A DNA stretch of 61,995 nt from Affinundibacterium flavidum (GTDB lineage Bacteria > Pseudomonadota > Gammaproteobacteria > Burkholderiales > Burkholderiaceae_D). Both the position numbers and the translations under genes were made by a program. Below, piece by piece: positions 43,448 through 52,666 of the stretch (positions within the stretch are counted from its first letter, which is position 1; every line of letters begins with the position of its first letter). The stretch covers positions 1 through 61,995 of the forward strand of contig NZ_JACOGA010000024.1 of the NCBI RefSeq assembly GCF_014284175.1, in the 5' to 3' direction. The notes under the pieces were generated by a model, which was not told the DNA's origin, did no database searches, and saw only the letters and a program-made list of their open reading frames with translations.

Positions 43448-45091
43448 TTAGTTCACACTAAACCGAAATGCTGAAAAGTCGGCATAGTCGTTGTTAGTTT
43501 TCGTCTCACGTACTCCATCTGCGATACTAAACAAACCGAGCTTTGCGCCCACCCATCGTCCAGCTGTCGCAGTAAAGGCCTTGCCTAGTGGCTGATAACG
43601 GCGACCGTCCAAACTATACGAAAATTGTGCCAATGCAAATTCTTTCATCTCCAAACGTAGATACAATTTGGATTGTTGCAAGGGAATGCTATGCGTTATC
43701 GTCTCTTGACATTGCTTAAGAATATCAGTGCACGTCGCTAGCACCACATTGGTGTGACCATCCAATTTCTTCAAGCCTGCCCACACATACTGCTGACCGT
43801 AAACGACTAAGCCCGCACGACTGTTTGCACTATCCTCGGAGAGCCTGACGCTGGTATTAAGTGTAAATGTAGGAGCCGGTATTTTCTGAAGGAGTATTGA
43901 CGGCAAATCTCCTAAATTGGCGGACTCAGGCCAGGCTTGACTGTAAAGGCGTAAGTGCTTGGGATGTGCACTCAAGGAATACCATGTTGATTGCCAATTT
44001 GCATTCCATTGCCATTGCAATCCCAATTCTTGACCAGTGAAATCATCGCTATCCTTAATCTGCGCTGCGGAGCTTGAACGCTGGATGGGCTTGCTCCATT
44101 CTGCGACGGGTTCGCCTATGCCAGTTTGTTGGTTGGGCACACCCATCACTGGCCAAGCGTTTTCCCAGCGCATAGGCTGCAAATGCACGATGCGACCATA
44201 CGCTTTTCTATCTTGAAAATGATAAAACCAGTCGCTGCCATCTTCCGCTCTCACCCAGGCACCTTGATGTGGGCCATTTGTGCGAGAAGAACCTTGTGCG
44301 AGGACGATTTTGTCCTCGTAGGGACCAAGAATTTGCCGAGAACGAAATACGGTTTGCCAGCCAGTTTCTACGCCACCCGCGGGCGCAAAAATATAGTACC
44401 AGCCTTGATATTTGTAGAATTTAGGACCTTCCAAAGTCTTGTAGCCTGCGAGCTTATTGCCATCGACGAGCAAGATACCTTGCTCGTCTAGCAGAGTGCT
44501 AGCGTCTGGAGCCATTTGCCTCAGCGTAAGTTGATTATTAAAACCAGCGCGGCTCTTGGCCCAAGCGTGTAACAGCCACGCTTTGCCGTCCTCATCCCAT
44601 AAAGGCGTCGGGTCGATCAAGCCTTTGCCTGCGATCAGTAAGTGGGGCGTACTCCAAGGCCCGGCAAAGTCTTTCGCCGTTATGACATATATTCCTACAT
44701 CAGGATCTGGATAAAAGATCCAAAATTTTTCGTCATGAAACCGTAGGCTCGGCGCCCATACACCTTTACCATGTTGTGGGCTTGCGAACATATCAGTTGG
44801 CACTAGATTGGGCAAAGCATGTCCAACCAATTTCCAGTGAATCATATCGTCTGATTGCAATAGCGGTAGTCCAGGCGCACTGTTAAAGCTGGACGCAGTC
44901 ATGTAGTAATGTTTTCCGACGCGAATGACATCGGGATCAGAATAATCGGCATGAATAATCGGATTGCGATAGCGTCCATTGCCTAGATCTGCTTTCCATA
45001 CTTTTGAGGGATGGACTTGTGCCACAGCGCTGCATGTAACCATCAATATGAATGCGCCGAGCAAGCGCAATACTTGATCCAATCGAGTCAT
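43448..45091 (-). CDS. Exported GH43 family glycosidase
   Basis: 547 residues from the ATG at 45091, which gives a signal peptide ending near SAVAQ; an earlier in-frame start at 45202 would run into the preceding gene. Five-bladed propeller with likely catalytic Asp52 (YSDPDV), Asp160 (GLIDPTPLWDEDG) and Glu221 (LEGPKFYKY). A C-terminal beta-sandwich (about 355-545) matches the concanavalin-like domain found on GH43 xylosidase-type enzymes. GH43 members are beta-xylosidases, arabinofuranosidases or galactosidases; in a pectin locus, side-chain removal is the likely role. Last gene of the kdgD-to-GH43 direction, 37 bases after the lactonase gene. Confidence 0.87.
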   Translation of the reverse strand: MTRLDQVLRLLGAFILMVTCSAVAQVHPSKVWKADLGNGRYRNPIIHADYSDPDVIRVGKHYYMTASSFNSAPGLPLLQSDDMIHWKLVGHALPNLVPTDMFASPQHGKGVWAPSLRFHDEKFWIFYPDPDVGIYVITAKDFAGPWSTPHLLIAGKGLIDPTPLWDEDGKAWLLHAWAKSRAGFNNQLTLRQMAPDASTLLDEQGILLVDGNKLAGYKTLEGPKFYKYQGWYYIFAPAGGVETGWQTVFRSRQILGPYEDKIVLAQGSSRTNGPHQGAWVRAEDGSDWFYHFQDRKAYGRIVHLQPMRWENAWPVMGVPNQQTGIGEPVAEWSKPIQRSSSAAQIKDSDDFTGQELGLQWQWNANWQSTWYSLSAHPKHLRLYSQAWPESANLGDLPSILLQKIPAPTFTLNTSVRLSEDSANSRAGLVVYGQQYVWAGLKKLDGHTNVVLATCTDILKQCQETITHSIPLQQSKLYLRLEMKEFALAQFSYSLDGRRYQPLGKAFTATAGRWVGAKLGLFSIADGVRETKTNNDYADFSAFRFSVN

Positions 45092-45128
45092 GGAATAGTC
45101 TCTTTCTTGCGAATGGTGAAATGCAGAT

Positions 45129-46055
45129 TTAGCCAGCGAAAGTAGTTTCAGCGCAGCCTTGCACACCAGGATTGAGGAGGATAGTCGCACCCGCCCATTC
45201 ATCGTCGGGTGCTTGTCCTGCGGCGATAGAAGTAACCAGTAAAGTATCGAGCTTGTCGCCTCCGAAGCAACACATGGTAAGTTTTTTCATCGGCACAGCG
45301 ATTTGTCGATCCAGTTTGCCATCCGGTGTAAATCGCAAAATCAATCCTGCATCGTTCGCGCAGATCCAATAACAACCATCCGTATCAATCGCTGCGCCAT
45401 CGGGTCGGCCGTCCATGGTTTTCATGTCGACAAACACGCGTTGATTGCGCGGTGTACCGCTATCGATATCGTAATCAAATGCCCAAATCAATTGACTGTT
45501 TGGATGTGAATCAGAGAGATACATGGTGCGGCCATCGGGTGACCATGCCAGACCGTTTTGTACGAATAAATTGGAGATGATAGGCGTTGAGATGCCTTGT
45601 TCTTTAGTGTAACGATACAAATGTCCGGCAGCACGTGGCACTGACATATCGATCAACATGGTGCCACTCCAGAAGCGTCCCTGGCGGTCACAGCGACCAT
45701 CATTAAAGCGCATTGCTGCCATGGATTCAGTTGGTGCAGCTAAGCTTTGTGCATGAACCGATCCATTTTCATTCAGATGCAGATGGAAGACCCCACTCTC
45801 CATGCCAGCGATAAAACCGCCACAGACCTGTGGCGACAAGCAGCCTATCATTTCCGCAGTTTGCCAGCTTTTTACTTCGCCACGCGAGTCTAAGCGCCAG
45901 ATGGTCTTCGCTGTGATATCGACCCAATACCAGGCCGCTTCTTGCGCGAGCCAAATCGGGCTTTCACCGACAGCACAGCGAATCGTTGCTTGCGTTGCTT
46001 GTGTTGCTTGTGCTGTCCTTACGCGCGTGATCTCAGGTTTGTGCAAGATAGGCAT
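45129..46055 (-). CDS. SMP-30/gluconolactonase family lactonase
   Basis: 308 residues, a six-bladed propeller of the SMP-30/regucalcin family: GESPIWLAQEAAWYWVDI (metal-binding Glu), RFNDGRCDRQGRFWSGTM, NGLAWSPDGRTMYLSDS and DGAAIDTDGCYWIC. These metal-dependent enzymes open sugar-acid lactones. Next to uronate dehydrogenase chemistry, its likely substrate is the galactaro-lactone that Udh makes. The ATG is one base after the ExuT stop, so coupling is likely. Near the N-terminus ATQATQAT reflects a short nucleotide repeat in codons 14-24. Cytosolic, since no signal peptide is visible. Confidence 0.87.
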   Translation of the reverse strand: MPILHKPEITRVRTAQATQATQATIRCAVGESPIWLAQEAAWYWVDITAKTIWRLDSRGEVKSWQTAEMIGCLSPQVCGGFIAGMESGVFHLHLNENGSVHAQSLAAPTESMAAMRFNDGRCDRQGRFWSGTMLIDMSVPRAAGHLYRYTKEQGISTPIISNLFVQNGLAWSPDGRTMYLSDSHPNSQLIWAFDYDIDSGTPRNQRVFVDMKTMDGRPDGAAIDTDGCYWICANDAGLILRFTPDGKLDRQIAVPMKKLTMCCFGGDKLDTLLVTSIAAGQAPDDEWAGATILLNPGVQGCAETTFAG

Positions 46056-46056
46056 G

Positions 46057-47439
46057 TTACAGATCGCTAATGAGCTTGTATTTAGGTACCAATGTTTTCA
46101 TGACTGCCCAAGCGGTCAGATAGGCGAGTGCACAGATCGCAAACATGATCGTATAGCCGGTTTGCAATTGACCTTGGCTACCATAATAGTCAAACAGCCA
46201 GCCACCAAGTTTGGTAATTAAAACGCCGCCTAAGCCACCTGCCATGCCACCGATACCGACTACTGAGGCAACGGCTTTTTTCGGAAACATATCAGATACT
46301 GTCGTAAAAATATTCGCTGACCAAGCCTGATGCGCTGACGCACCGATGCCGATCAAAATAACAGGTACCCAAAAGCTGATGTAGCCAAATGGTTGCGCCA
46401 ACAAAACGACCAGCGGCACAACAGCTATCATCAACATCGCTTTCATACGACCATCATACGGCGCATCGCCACGATTGATGAAATACGTTGGCAACCAGCC
46501 GCCACCGATACTACCGACCATGGTCATGCTGTACAACACGGCTAAGGGGAAGACGAAATCCGTAGTCTTCATCCCGTATTGTGCTGCCAGATATTTTGGT
46601 AACCAAAATAAGAAGAACCACCACACACCATCCGTCATAAATTTACCGAAAGCAAAGGCCCAGGTCTGACGATAATGTAGCAATTGAAACCAAGAAAATT
46701 TCTTACCGTCGTCTTGCGTGTTTTCAATCACGCCATCGCGCACTTGGTCTTGATTGATGTAAGCGAGTTCTGCTGTGGATAAGCGTTTTTGTTGTTCAGG
46801 CTTATCGTAAAAAATCATCCATGCGCCCATCCACAAAAAGCCTATCGCGCCAATGATAATAAAAGTCGCTTGCCAGCCCCAGGCATCGGCAATCATAGGT
46901 ACAGTAATCGGTGCTAATACCGCACCGATATTCGCTCCAGAATTAAAAATGCCGGTCGCGAATGAACGTTCTTTTTTCGGGAAATATTCTGCCGTCGCCT
47001 TGATCGCTGCTGGGAAATTACCTGCTTCACCCAATGCCAATACGGCGCGTGACAACATAAATCCAGCGATAGAGACGGGCACTACCGCCAAACCTACTGT
47101 CGTAAAAATGGTGTTGATCGCGCTACCAAATGCCAGTGCAAACGCATGCATGATGGCGCCCAGCGACCAGATACTAATCGCCAATACGAAGGCTTTCTTG
47201 GTGCCGATTCTATCGATGAAACGGCCAGCGAACAGCATGGAAATCGCATACACAAACTGAAACGCCGCAGTGATATTCGCGTAGTCACTGTTGGTCCAGC
47301 CAAATTCTTTACTCAAATCGGGAGCAAGCAAACTCAAAACTTGGCGGTCCAAATAATTGATCGTGGTGGCAAAAAATAGCAGGGCGCAAATCGTCCAGCG
47401 ATATTTGCCTATACTGTGTGGCGAGCTTGTTGTTGACAT
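46057..47439 (-). CDS. exuT: MFS hexuronate transporter (ExuT-like)
   Basis: 460 residues with about twelve membrane helices of the anion:cation symporter family. FATTINYLDRQVLSLLAPDL at the N-terminus, GLALGEAGNFPAAIKATAEYFPKKERSFATGIFNSGANIGAVLAP-like region and a C-terminal FPKKAVASVVGIGGMAGGLGG are typical of ExuT hexuronate permeases. It should import galacturonate or glucuronate with protons across the inner membrane. The gene is followed directly by the lactonase gene and preceded by a 229-bp gap with a strong hairpin element after the dehydrogenase gene. Confidence 0.87.
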   Translation of the reverse strand: MSTTSSPHSIGKYRWTICALLFFATTINYLDRQVLSLLAPDLSKEFGWTNSDYANITAAFQFVYAISMLFAGRFIDRIGTKKAFVLAISIWSLGAIMHAFALAFGSAINTIFTTVGLAVVPVSIAGFMLSRAVLALGEAGNFPAAIKATAEYFPKKERSFATGIFNSGANIGAVLAPITVPMIADAWGWQATFIIIGAIGFLWMGAWMIFYDKPEQQKRLSTAELAYINQDQVRDGVIENTQDDGKKFSWFQLLHYRQTWAFAFGKFMTDGVWWFFLFWLPKYLAAQYGMKTTDFVFPLAVLYSMTMVGSIGGGWLPTYFINRGDAPYDGRMKAMLMIAVVPLVVLLAQPFGYISFWVPVILIGIGASAHQAWSANIFTTVSDMFPKKAVASVVGIGGMAGGLGGVLITKLGGWLFDYYGSQGQLQTGYTIMFAICALAYLTAWAVMKTLVPKYKLISDL

Positions 47440-47505
47440 GCTTGTCTCCGGTTTTATTATTTTTAGTGCTGCTATTAATTTGAATTGATTTGAAGCCTTG
47501 ACAGT

Positions 47506-47583
47506 AGGGCGGGTGCAACCTGCGCCGCCTGTAGGTCGGTTACGTAAGTACGACGTTCTGGCGGCGCGGGTTGCACCCGCCCT
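47506..47583. repeat. 24-bp inverted repeat between aldehyde dehydrogenase and exuT
   Basis: Positions 47506-47529 and 47560-47583 are reverse complements with one mismatch (arm begins AGGGCGGGTGCAACC). It is a GC-rich palindrome in a lower-GC setting. On the minus strand it lies after the dehydrogenase stop and could trim expression of exuT and downstream genes. Confidence 0.7.
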
Positions 47584-47636
47584 AACTTTTACTACTTTCT
47601 TTCCCGCTTCCGGTAGAGGAAACTCTTCTGCAGATT

Positions 47637-47686
47637 ATTTGACCTGCAAAGTCAGCTCACCATTTGACTTACAAAGTCAATTCACC
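47637..47686. repeat. 25-bp tandem duplication of the aldehyde dehydrogenase gene end
   Basis: ATTTGACCTGCAAAGTCAGC... (47637-47661) and ATTTGACTTACAAAGTCAAT... (47662-47686) match at 21 of 25 positions. The stop codon of the dehydrogenase (47669-47671) lies in the second unit, so on the coding strand the end of the gene has been copied just past its stop. Confidence 0.75.
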
Positions 47687-49240
47687 ATTAACTACGCGCG
47701 GAATACCAAACGGATTGGCATCTTGCAAGCTAGTCGGCAAGAGTTCCGCAGGGAATTCTTGATAGCAAACCGGACGCAAGAAACGATCAATCGCGCTTGC
47801 ACCAACCGAAGTCGTACGACTATCCGAAGTCGATGGGAAAGGACCACCATGCACCATCGCATGACAGACTTCAACGCCAGTTGGAAAACCATTAAACAAA
47901 ATACGACCTGCTTTGCGCTCCAAGGTTGGCAACAAAGATTTGGCGATTGCATAGTCTGCAGCTGTCGCGTGTACCGTTGCTGTCAATTGACCTTCGATAT
48001 GCTCGGCAATTGCCTGCATTTCGGCTAAATCCTTACAGCGTATCAAGAGTGAAGATGGACCAAAAACTTCATCATGCAAATCAACATTGCTCAAAAAGTC
48101 TTTAGCACCACACACAGCGAGATTGGCTTGTGCCGCGCACGGTGCGGTAGCGGCCTGCCCCTGTGCTAGTACCTCGACACCACTGACTTGATTTAAACGC
48201 TCAACGCCTGTGCTGTACGCTTTGTGAATACCAGGTGTTAGCATTGTTGAGGCAGGTTTACCTTGCAAAGCAGCACTCGCCGCCTCGATAAAGCTTTGTA
48301 ATTCTGGACTGTCGAGTGCGATTAGCATGCCAGGATTAGTACAGAATTGTCCTGCACCCATGGTCAAAGAATCGGCAAAGCCTTGGGCAATTGCTGCACC
48401 CTTAGTTTTCAAAGCATCGGGCAGTAAGAATACTGGATTGATGCTACTCATTTCTGCATACACAGGAATCGGTTCAGCACGTGCAGCAGCAGTACGAACC
48501 AGCGCCATGCCGCCTTGACGTGAACCAGTAAATCCGACCGCCTTAATCGCTGGATGGGCGACCAAGCTCTGACCAATTTGACGACCATTACCGATCAGCA
48601 TAGAGAACACGCCTGCCAAGCCGCAATCATTTGCCGCCTGTTGAATCGCTTTCGCTACTAATTCCGAGGTGCCTAAATGGGCACTATGCGCCTTCACGAC
48701 GACCGGGCAACCCGCCGCCAAAGCCGATGCGGTATCGCCGCCCGCAACCGAGAACGCCAAGGGGAAATTACTCGCGCCGAAGACGGCAACAGGACCCAAG
48801 CCGATTTTACGCAAACGCAAATCAGGACGTGGTGGCACGCGCTCTGGCAGTGCTGAATCGAGCGTCGCTGACACATAGACGCCATCGCGCACCACTTTCG
48901 CAAACAAGCGCAATTGATTCATAGTACGACCACGCTCACCTTCGAGACGCGCGACTGGCAAACCTGTTTCTTGGTGTGCACGCTCGATTAGAGTATTGCC
49001 GAGGCCAAGAATATTGTCGGCAATTTTTTCTAAAAACGACGCTCTTTGTTCTGGCGTGGTTTCGCGATAACTGTCAAACGTCGCTGCGGCCAATTGGCAT
49101 GCCTGTTCGACATTATCATTGGTCGCCAGGCCAAACGCTGGTTCAAATTCGCTGTTGGTGGCTGGATTGATCGCTTTGACCGTGCCCGCACTACCGAATA
49201 CAGATTGCTGGCCGATAACCATGCTTCCTGTGATTTGCAT
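47669..49240 (-). CDS. 2,5-dioxovalerate (alpha-ketoglutarate semialdehyde) dehydrogenase
   Basis: 523 residues, the length of the KGSADH branch of aldehyde dehydrogenases. Asn158 in VFGASNFPLAF, GFTGSRQGG (co-enzyme loop), Glu263 in PVYAEMSSINPVF and the catalytic Cys300 in MGAGQFCTNPG are all present. The enzyme (EC 1.2.1.26) oxidises 2,5-dioxopentanoate, the product of KdgD, to 2-oxoglutarate, feeding the TCA cycle. The start at 49240 has GGAG upstream. kdgD ends 96 bases before it. A degenerate copy of this start region is found at 52681-52770. Confidence 0.92.
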   Translation of the reverse strand: MQITGSMVIGQQSVFGSAGTVKAINPATNSEFEPAFGLATNDNVEQACQLAAATFDSYRETTPEQRASFLEKIADNILGLGNTLIERAHQETGLPVARLEGERGRTMNQLRLFAKVVRDGVYVSATLDSALPERVPPRPDLRLRKIGLGPVAVFGASNFPLAFSVAGGDTASALAAGCPVVVKAHSAHLGTSELVAKAIQQAANDCGLAGVFSMLIGNGRQIGQSLVAHPAIKAVGFTGSRQGGMALVRTAAARAEPIPVYAEMSSINPVFLLPDALKTKGAAIAQGFADSLTMGAGQFCTNPGMLIALDSPELQSFIEAASAALQGKPASTMLTPGIHKAYSTGVERLNQVSGVEVLAQGQAATAPCAAQANLAVCGAKDFLSNVDLHDEVFGPSSLLIRCKDLAEMQAIAEHIEGQLTATVHATAADYAIAKSLLPTLERKAGRILFNGFPTGVEVCHAMVHGGPFPSTSDSRTTSVGASAIDRFLRPVCYQEFPAELLPTSLQDANPFGIPRVVNGELTL

Positions 49241-49336
49241 ACATTACTCCTAGATTCTTTAGACTTACGTTGATGAACATTTCATTTTAACTGCGCGACC
49301 GCGCCCAGTCTTGATGAAAATCGTCATCATTTATGC

Positions 49337-50248
49337 TTATTGCGGACCTTGTGCGCGAATTAACTTTAACAACATTTCATCTTCTTCCGCAGTCAAATCG
49401 GTCAAAGGCGCACGAACTGGGCCGCCACTATGGCCGACCAAACGTGCACCAGCTTTGACGATACTGACGGAATAGCCTGCCTTACGATTACGGATATCGA
49501 GGTAAGGTAAGAAAAATTCATCAATTAAACGGTTAGTTGTGGCGAAGTCATCTGCAGCGGTTGCATGGTAAAAATCCATCGCCAATTTAGGTACGAAATT
49601 GAATACTGCGGAAGAATACACAGGCGTACCGATGGCCTTGTATGCACCAGCAAAAATCTCCGCCGTTGGCAAACCACCGAGGTAGCTAAAACGATCACCC
49701 ATGCGACGCCAGATCGATACCATCAATTCAATATCGCCGATACCGTCTTTAAAACCGATCAAATTCGGGCAACGTGCTGCCAATTTTTCCAAAGAGTCAG
49801 GCGTCAAGCGGCAGTTAGCACGGTTGTACACAACCACGCCAATGCTGACAGATTTGCAGACTTCGGCGACATGTTCGATCAAGCCGTCTTGACTAGCTTC
49901 GGTCAGATAATGCGGCAACAATAACAAACCTTGTGCACCTAAACGTTGCGCATCTTGCGCCAAAGCAATCGCAGTACGCGTAGGGCCACCGACACCCGCC
50001 AAAATTGGCACCTTGCCACGGCAAGTATTGACCGCCGTACGAATCACGTCGCTATATTCACCCGGCGTCAGAGAAAAGAATTCCCCCGTACCACCCGCCG
50101 CAAACAAGGCACTCGCACCATACGGTGCCAACCATTCGAGACGTTCCACATAGGTATCGGCACGGAAATCACCGTTTTCATCAAAATCGGTGATAGGGAA
50201 GGATAAGAGTCCAGATGAGAGGATTTGTTTGAGTTCTTGCGGGTGCAT
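49337..50248 (-). CDS. kdgD: 5-dehydro-4-deoxyglucarate dehydratase
   Basis: 303 residues from the ATG at 50248, which fits family length; a longer frame to 50332 lacks conservation. DHDPS-like barrel with GGTGEFFSLTPGEY, the catalytic Tyr141 (VVVYNRANC) and Schiff-base Lys167 (LIGFKDGIGD), all typical of KdgD. It converts 5-dehydro-4-deoxyglucarate to 2,5-dioxopentanoate with loss of water and CO2 (EC 4.2.1.41), directly after GarD and before the adjacent dehydrogenase. It is the first gene of the leftward catabolic unit. A palindromic operator-like site lies 61-90 bases upstream. Confidence 0.93.
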   Translation of the reverse strand: MHPQELKQILSSGLLSFPITDFDENGDFRADTYVERLEWLAPYGASALFAAGGTGEFFSLTPGEYSDVIRTAVNTCRGKVPILAGVGGPTRTAIALAQDAQRLGAQGLLLLPHYLTEASQDGLIEHVAEVCKSVSIGVVVYNRANCRLTPDSLEKLAARCPNLIGFKDGIGDIELMVSIWRRMGDRFSYLGGLPTAEIFAGAYKAIGTPVYSSAVFNFVPKLAMDFYHATAADDFATTNRLIDEFFLPYLDIRNRKAGYSVSIVKAGARLVGHSGGPVRAPLTDLTAEEDEMLLKLIRAQGPQ

Positions 50249-50308
50249 GGCGTCTCCAGTAATAAAGGCAGGAAATTTGCTTGAGTTAGAAAAAATCATG
50301 GGCTTATG

Positions 50309-50338
50309 TTTAAGTGATACGTCATCGTACAACTTAAA
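50309..50338. promoter_or_regulatory. Candidate operator upstream of kdgD
   Basis: GTGATACG-TCAT-CGTACAAC (50314-50333) is an imperfect palindrome nested inside the inverted pair TTTAAGT/ACTTAAA (50309-50315, 50332-50338). A 13-base part, read GTTGTACGATGAC on the minus strand, recurs exactly at 52667-52679 near the second GntR gene. This suggests control by that regulator. Confidence 0.5.
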
Positions 50339-50530
50339 ATTGGAATTTGCAAAGGGTTTTTTGGGTTTTTATTGATGGTGACTGATTTGTTGTTCTTAGT
50401 GAAAGCTTTTGTTTGAGAGTATTGGTGAGCAAATGCCGAGGTGAATATTGCGTCAAGAAATCTGGCGATGTGCCTATAACTCATCAACTGTGTCTGAGTT
50501 TTTTGACCGTATTACGCGTGTTGTGTTGCT

Positions 50531-50551
50531 CCTTCCCCTTCAAGGGGAAGG
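50531..50551. repeat. C-rich palindrome, third copy
   Basis: CCTTCCCCTT-C-AAGGGGAAGG followed by TTGGGATGGGGATGGG matches the element family at 32277-32390. The gap 50249-51340 otherwise holds the kdgD promoter and the large inverted repeat described next, and I see no gene in it. Confidence 0.65.
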
Positions 50552-50654
50552 TTGGGATGGGGATGGGTTATTGCTGGGGAAATAGAGTCAATATTCTTAA
50601 CAAGACGGGCTATTTTTTAGATCATATTTATTTTTTGCGGGTGATCTACGGTCA

Positions 50655-51225
50655 GTAGGTCGGGAGTGGCCCGACGGCCACTCACTTTCTTTGCTTCGCC
50701 AAAGAAAGTAAGCAAAGAAAGGCGACCACGCTGCCACTGGCCTTCGGCTTCCCAATTGTGCAAGACAAAAAATGGGAAAGTGTCGAAACTCGCCTTCGGC
50801 TCAAACAACGCCACTTTCTTTATCCATTTTCTGCCCTGCACAATTGGCAGTGTCAGAAGTGGATGAAAGTCAAAAGCAAAGTCAAAAGCAAAGTCAAAAG
50901 CAACGGCAACACCAAAACAATCAGGATTGATCGGCACTCATTTTTCTATTAGCAGTTGTAGGTCGTTGTTTTTGATTTTGTTGTTGATTTTGATTTTGAC
51001 CTACCCCCGTTTGAGACGATGTAATTTGTGCTTCACAGAAAATGGATAAGAAAGTGGCGTGTTTGAGCGAAGCGAGTTTCGACACTTTCCCATTTTTTGT
51101 GACGCACAAATTATGCTGGAGCGTAGCGTAAGCACCCGCAGGGCGAGTCTACGGTCGCCTTTTTTGGAGGACCTTTTTTGGCGAAGCAAAAAAGGTGCTT
51201 GGCTGTCGGGCCACTCCCGACCTAC
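50655..51225. repeat. 571-bp near-palindromic non-coding element
   Basis: The terminal 21 bases at each end (50655-50675 and 51205-51225) are perfect reverse complements. Further in, long diverged stretches also pair: CACTTTCTTTGCTTCGCC against GGCGAAGCAAAAAAGGTG, and GGGAAAGTGTCGAAACTCGC against its complement near 51069-51090. The centre has three copies of GTCAAAAGCAAA (from about 50868). Open frames across it look spurious because they follow the repeat rather than any protein pattern. Confidence 0.7.
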
Positions 51226-51340
51226 AGACGATAAGACCGAGCGAAAGTCGATAAGAGCAATGAAATCGCAGGCACAATATCTATGGTTGAGCTCAGCATA
51301 GAGTTGAACCAAAGTGTAGAATCCTTGCCGGAAAAATAGC

Positions 51341-51751
51341 TTAGCTTTTTTCTTGAAATACCTTGGCGAGAAACAAAATATCAACGACGATGTTCCTTAG
51401 CTCTAAAGGTAATCGTTCATATGCATGTGATAGTTGATCGAACATGTATTCTGTTGAATTAGTGGTGTCAGCTCCACCCAAGATAGAGAGAGCAATGATC
51501 ACATTCGAAATTGCGAATTCACGTTCGTGATCTTCTTTGCATGACCAGCGTGAAAGCTCTACAACTTCATAAGGAAACCACAATTGATCTGCATTAACAA
51601 TGCCATTTTGCTCGAAGATTAGTTTCTTTAATGCTTCTTTATGGCGTAGGTACTCATCCCCATAATCTGCTTTGGAAATAAATTCTAGCTCACTCTCGGA
51701 AATGCTTTTTATTAATGTGAGTGCTTGTTTCATGTGATCCGAAACTTTCAA
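51341..51751 (-). CDS. Hypothetical protein, 136 residues
   Basis: I do not recognise this protein. It is acidic and looks alpha-helical (SESELEFISKADYGDEYLRHKEALKKLIF; MFDQLSHAYERLPLELRNIVVDILFLAKVF), with no signal peptide or membrane segment. Its size and composition resemble small cytosolic immunity-type proteins, but no toxin gene is adjacent, so that is only an impression. It lies between the 571-bp palindromic element and the GntR gene, 16 bases after the GntR stop on the same strand. An AAAAAGCT/AGCTATTTTT inverted repeat lies at its stop and may end the transcript. Confidence 0.6.
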   Translation of the reverse strand: MKVSDHMKQALTLIKSISESELEFISKADYGDEYLRHKEALKKLIFEQNGIVNADQLWFPYEVVELSRWSCKEDHEREFAISNVIIALSILGGADTTNSTEYMFDQLSHAYERLPLELRNIVVDILFLAKVFQEKS

Positions 51752-51767
51752 TTAAGAATTGAATTAT

Positions 51768-52505
51768 TCAACCAGCACCCTCAATCACCTCCTGCGCCAA
51801 CCTCAATCTCTCCCGACTATTACTCAAATGCGTACGCATAGCTGCCCGCGCTGCTTCAGGATCTTTACGTAAAATCGCATTGAAAATATCTTCATGCTCA
51901 TGATGCACACGCACCAAATAAGCCGATGGATCATCTTGATTGAGTTGTGCCGTATTCAAACGCGCACGCGGAATTAAGGTGTGTCCCAAATGCCCAAGCA
52001 ACTCGACAAAATAGGGATTACCAGTAGCCTGCGCAATCAACAAATGAAAGCGTACGTCAGCATCAACTGAGTGCGCGCCAGATTCTACAGTGGCACGCAT
52101 TAGCTGCAACACCGCTCGCATTTCTTCAATCTGCGTATCAGTGCGTCGTGAAGCGGCATGCCAAGCGGCTTCGGTTTCTAAGCTGATGCGAATTTCTAGT
52201 ACCGCGAGCACATCGCGTACCGTTACTATCGATGAATTTTGTAAACCCAAATGATGCGAGGGAGCGAGTACAAAGGTGCCGATGCCATGGCGCGTTTCGA
52301 CCAAGCCTGCGGCCTTTAACTGCGAAATTGCTTCGCGTACGACGGTGCGACTGACCCCGTAAACTTGCATGATTTCCGATTCGGTTGACAGTTTTTCGCC
52401 GACTTTTAAATCATCGCTTTTAATACGTGTAGTCAGATGATCGACTACCGCGCTGGCAAGATTGCGAGGTTTGCTGCGGACGGGGATGGGGTTGGTGCTA
52501 GTCAT
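51768..52505 (-). CDS. FadR-subfamily GntR regulator, second in the locus
   Basis: 245 residues from the ATG at 52505; a TTG at 52541 would add twelve residues, and neither start has a strong ribosome-binding site. Winged helix (about 10-75; GEKLSTESEIMQVYGVSRTVVREAISQLKAAGL) and FCD domain with the ligand/metal set in DVRFHLLIAQATGN and VRVHHEHEDIFNAIL. Regulators of this type near kdgD and dioxovalerate dehydrogenase commonly answer to aldarates. A 13-base motif shared with the kdgD upstream region is found about 160 bases before its start. Confidence 0.87.
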   Translation of the reverse strand: MTSTNPIPVRSKPRNLASAVVDHLTTRIKSDDLKVGEKLSTESEIMQVYGVSRTVVREAISQLKAAGLVETRHGIGTFVLAPSHHLGLQNSSIVTVRDVLAVLEIRISLETEAAWHAASRRTDTQIEEMRAVLQLMRATVESGAHSVDADVRFHLLIAQATGNPYFVELLGHLGHTLIPRARLNTAQLNQDDPSAYLVRVHHEHEDIFNAILRKDPEAARAAMRTHLSNSRERLRLAQEVIEGAG

Positions 52506-52666
52506 AGTGGAATCGATTTTTTGTCTGTAGTGATCAAGCAAAGCATTTGGCCTGATTCGTAAACGCTATTTGATTCTCATATGATAACCGACAAGTCCCT
52601 ACATTTGAAATTGGAAAATATTCTGGGCTTATGCCGATTTTCGCCACTGAAACAGAATATTGGATT

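Noticed and set aside
50617..51384. Two minus-strand open frames of about 106 and 127 codons
   Set aside because: Both follow the arms of the 571-bp near-palindromic repeat, and their similarity to each other comes from the inverted repeat rather than from a protein.
51341..51751. Toxin-antitoxin or contact-inhibition immunity pair
   Set aside because: The protein looks immunity-like only in size and composition, and no toxin or secretion gene is adjacent.
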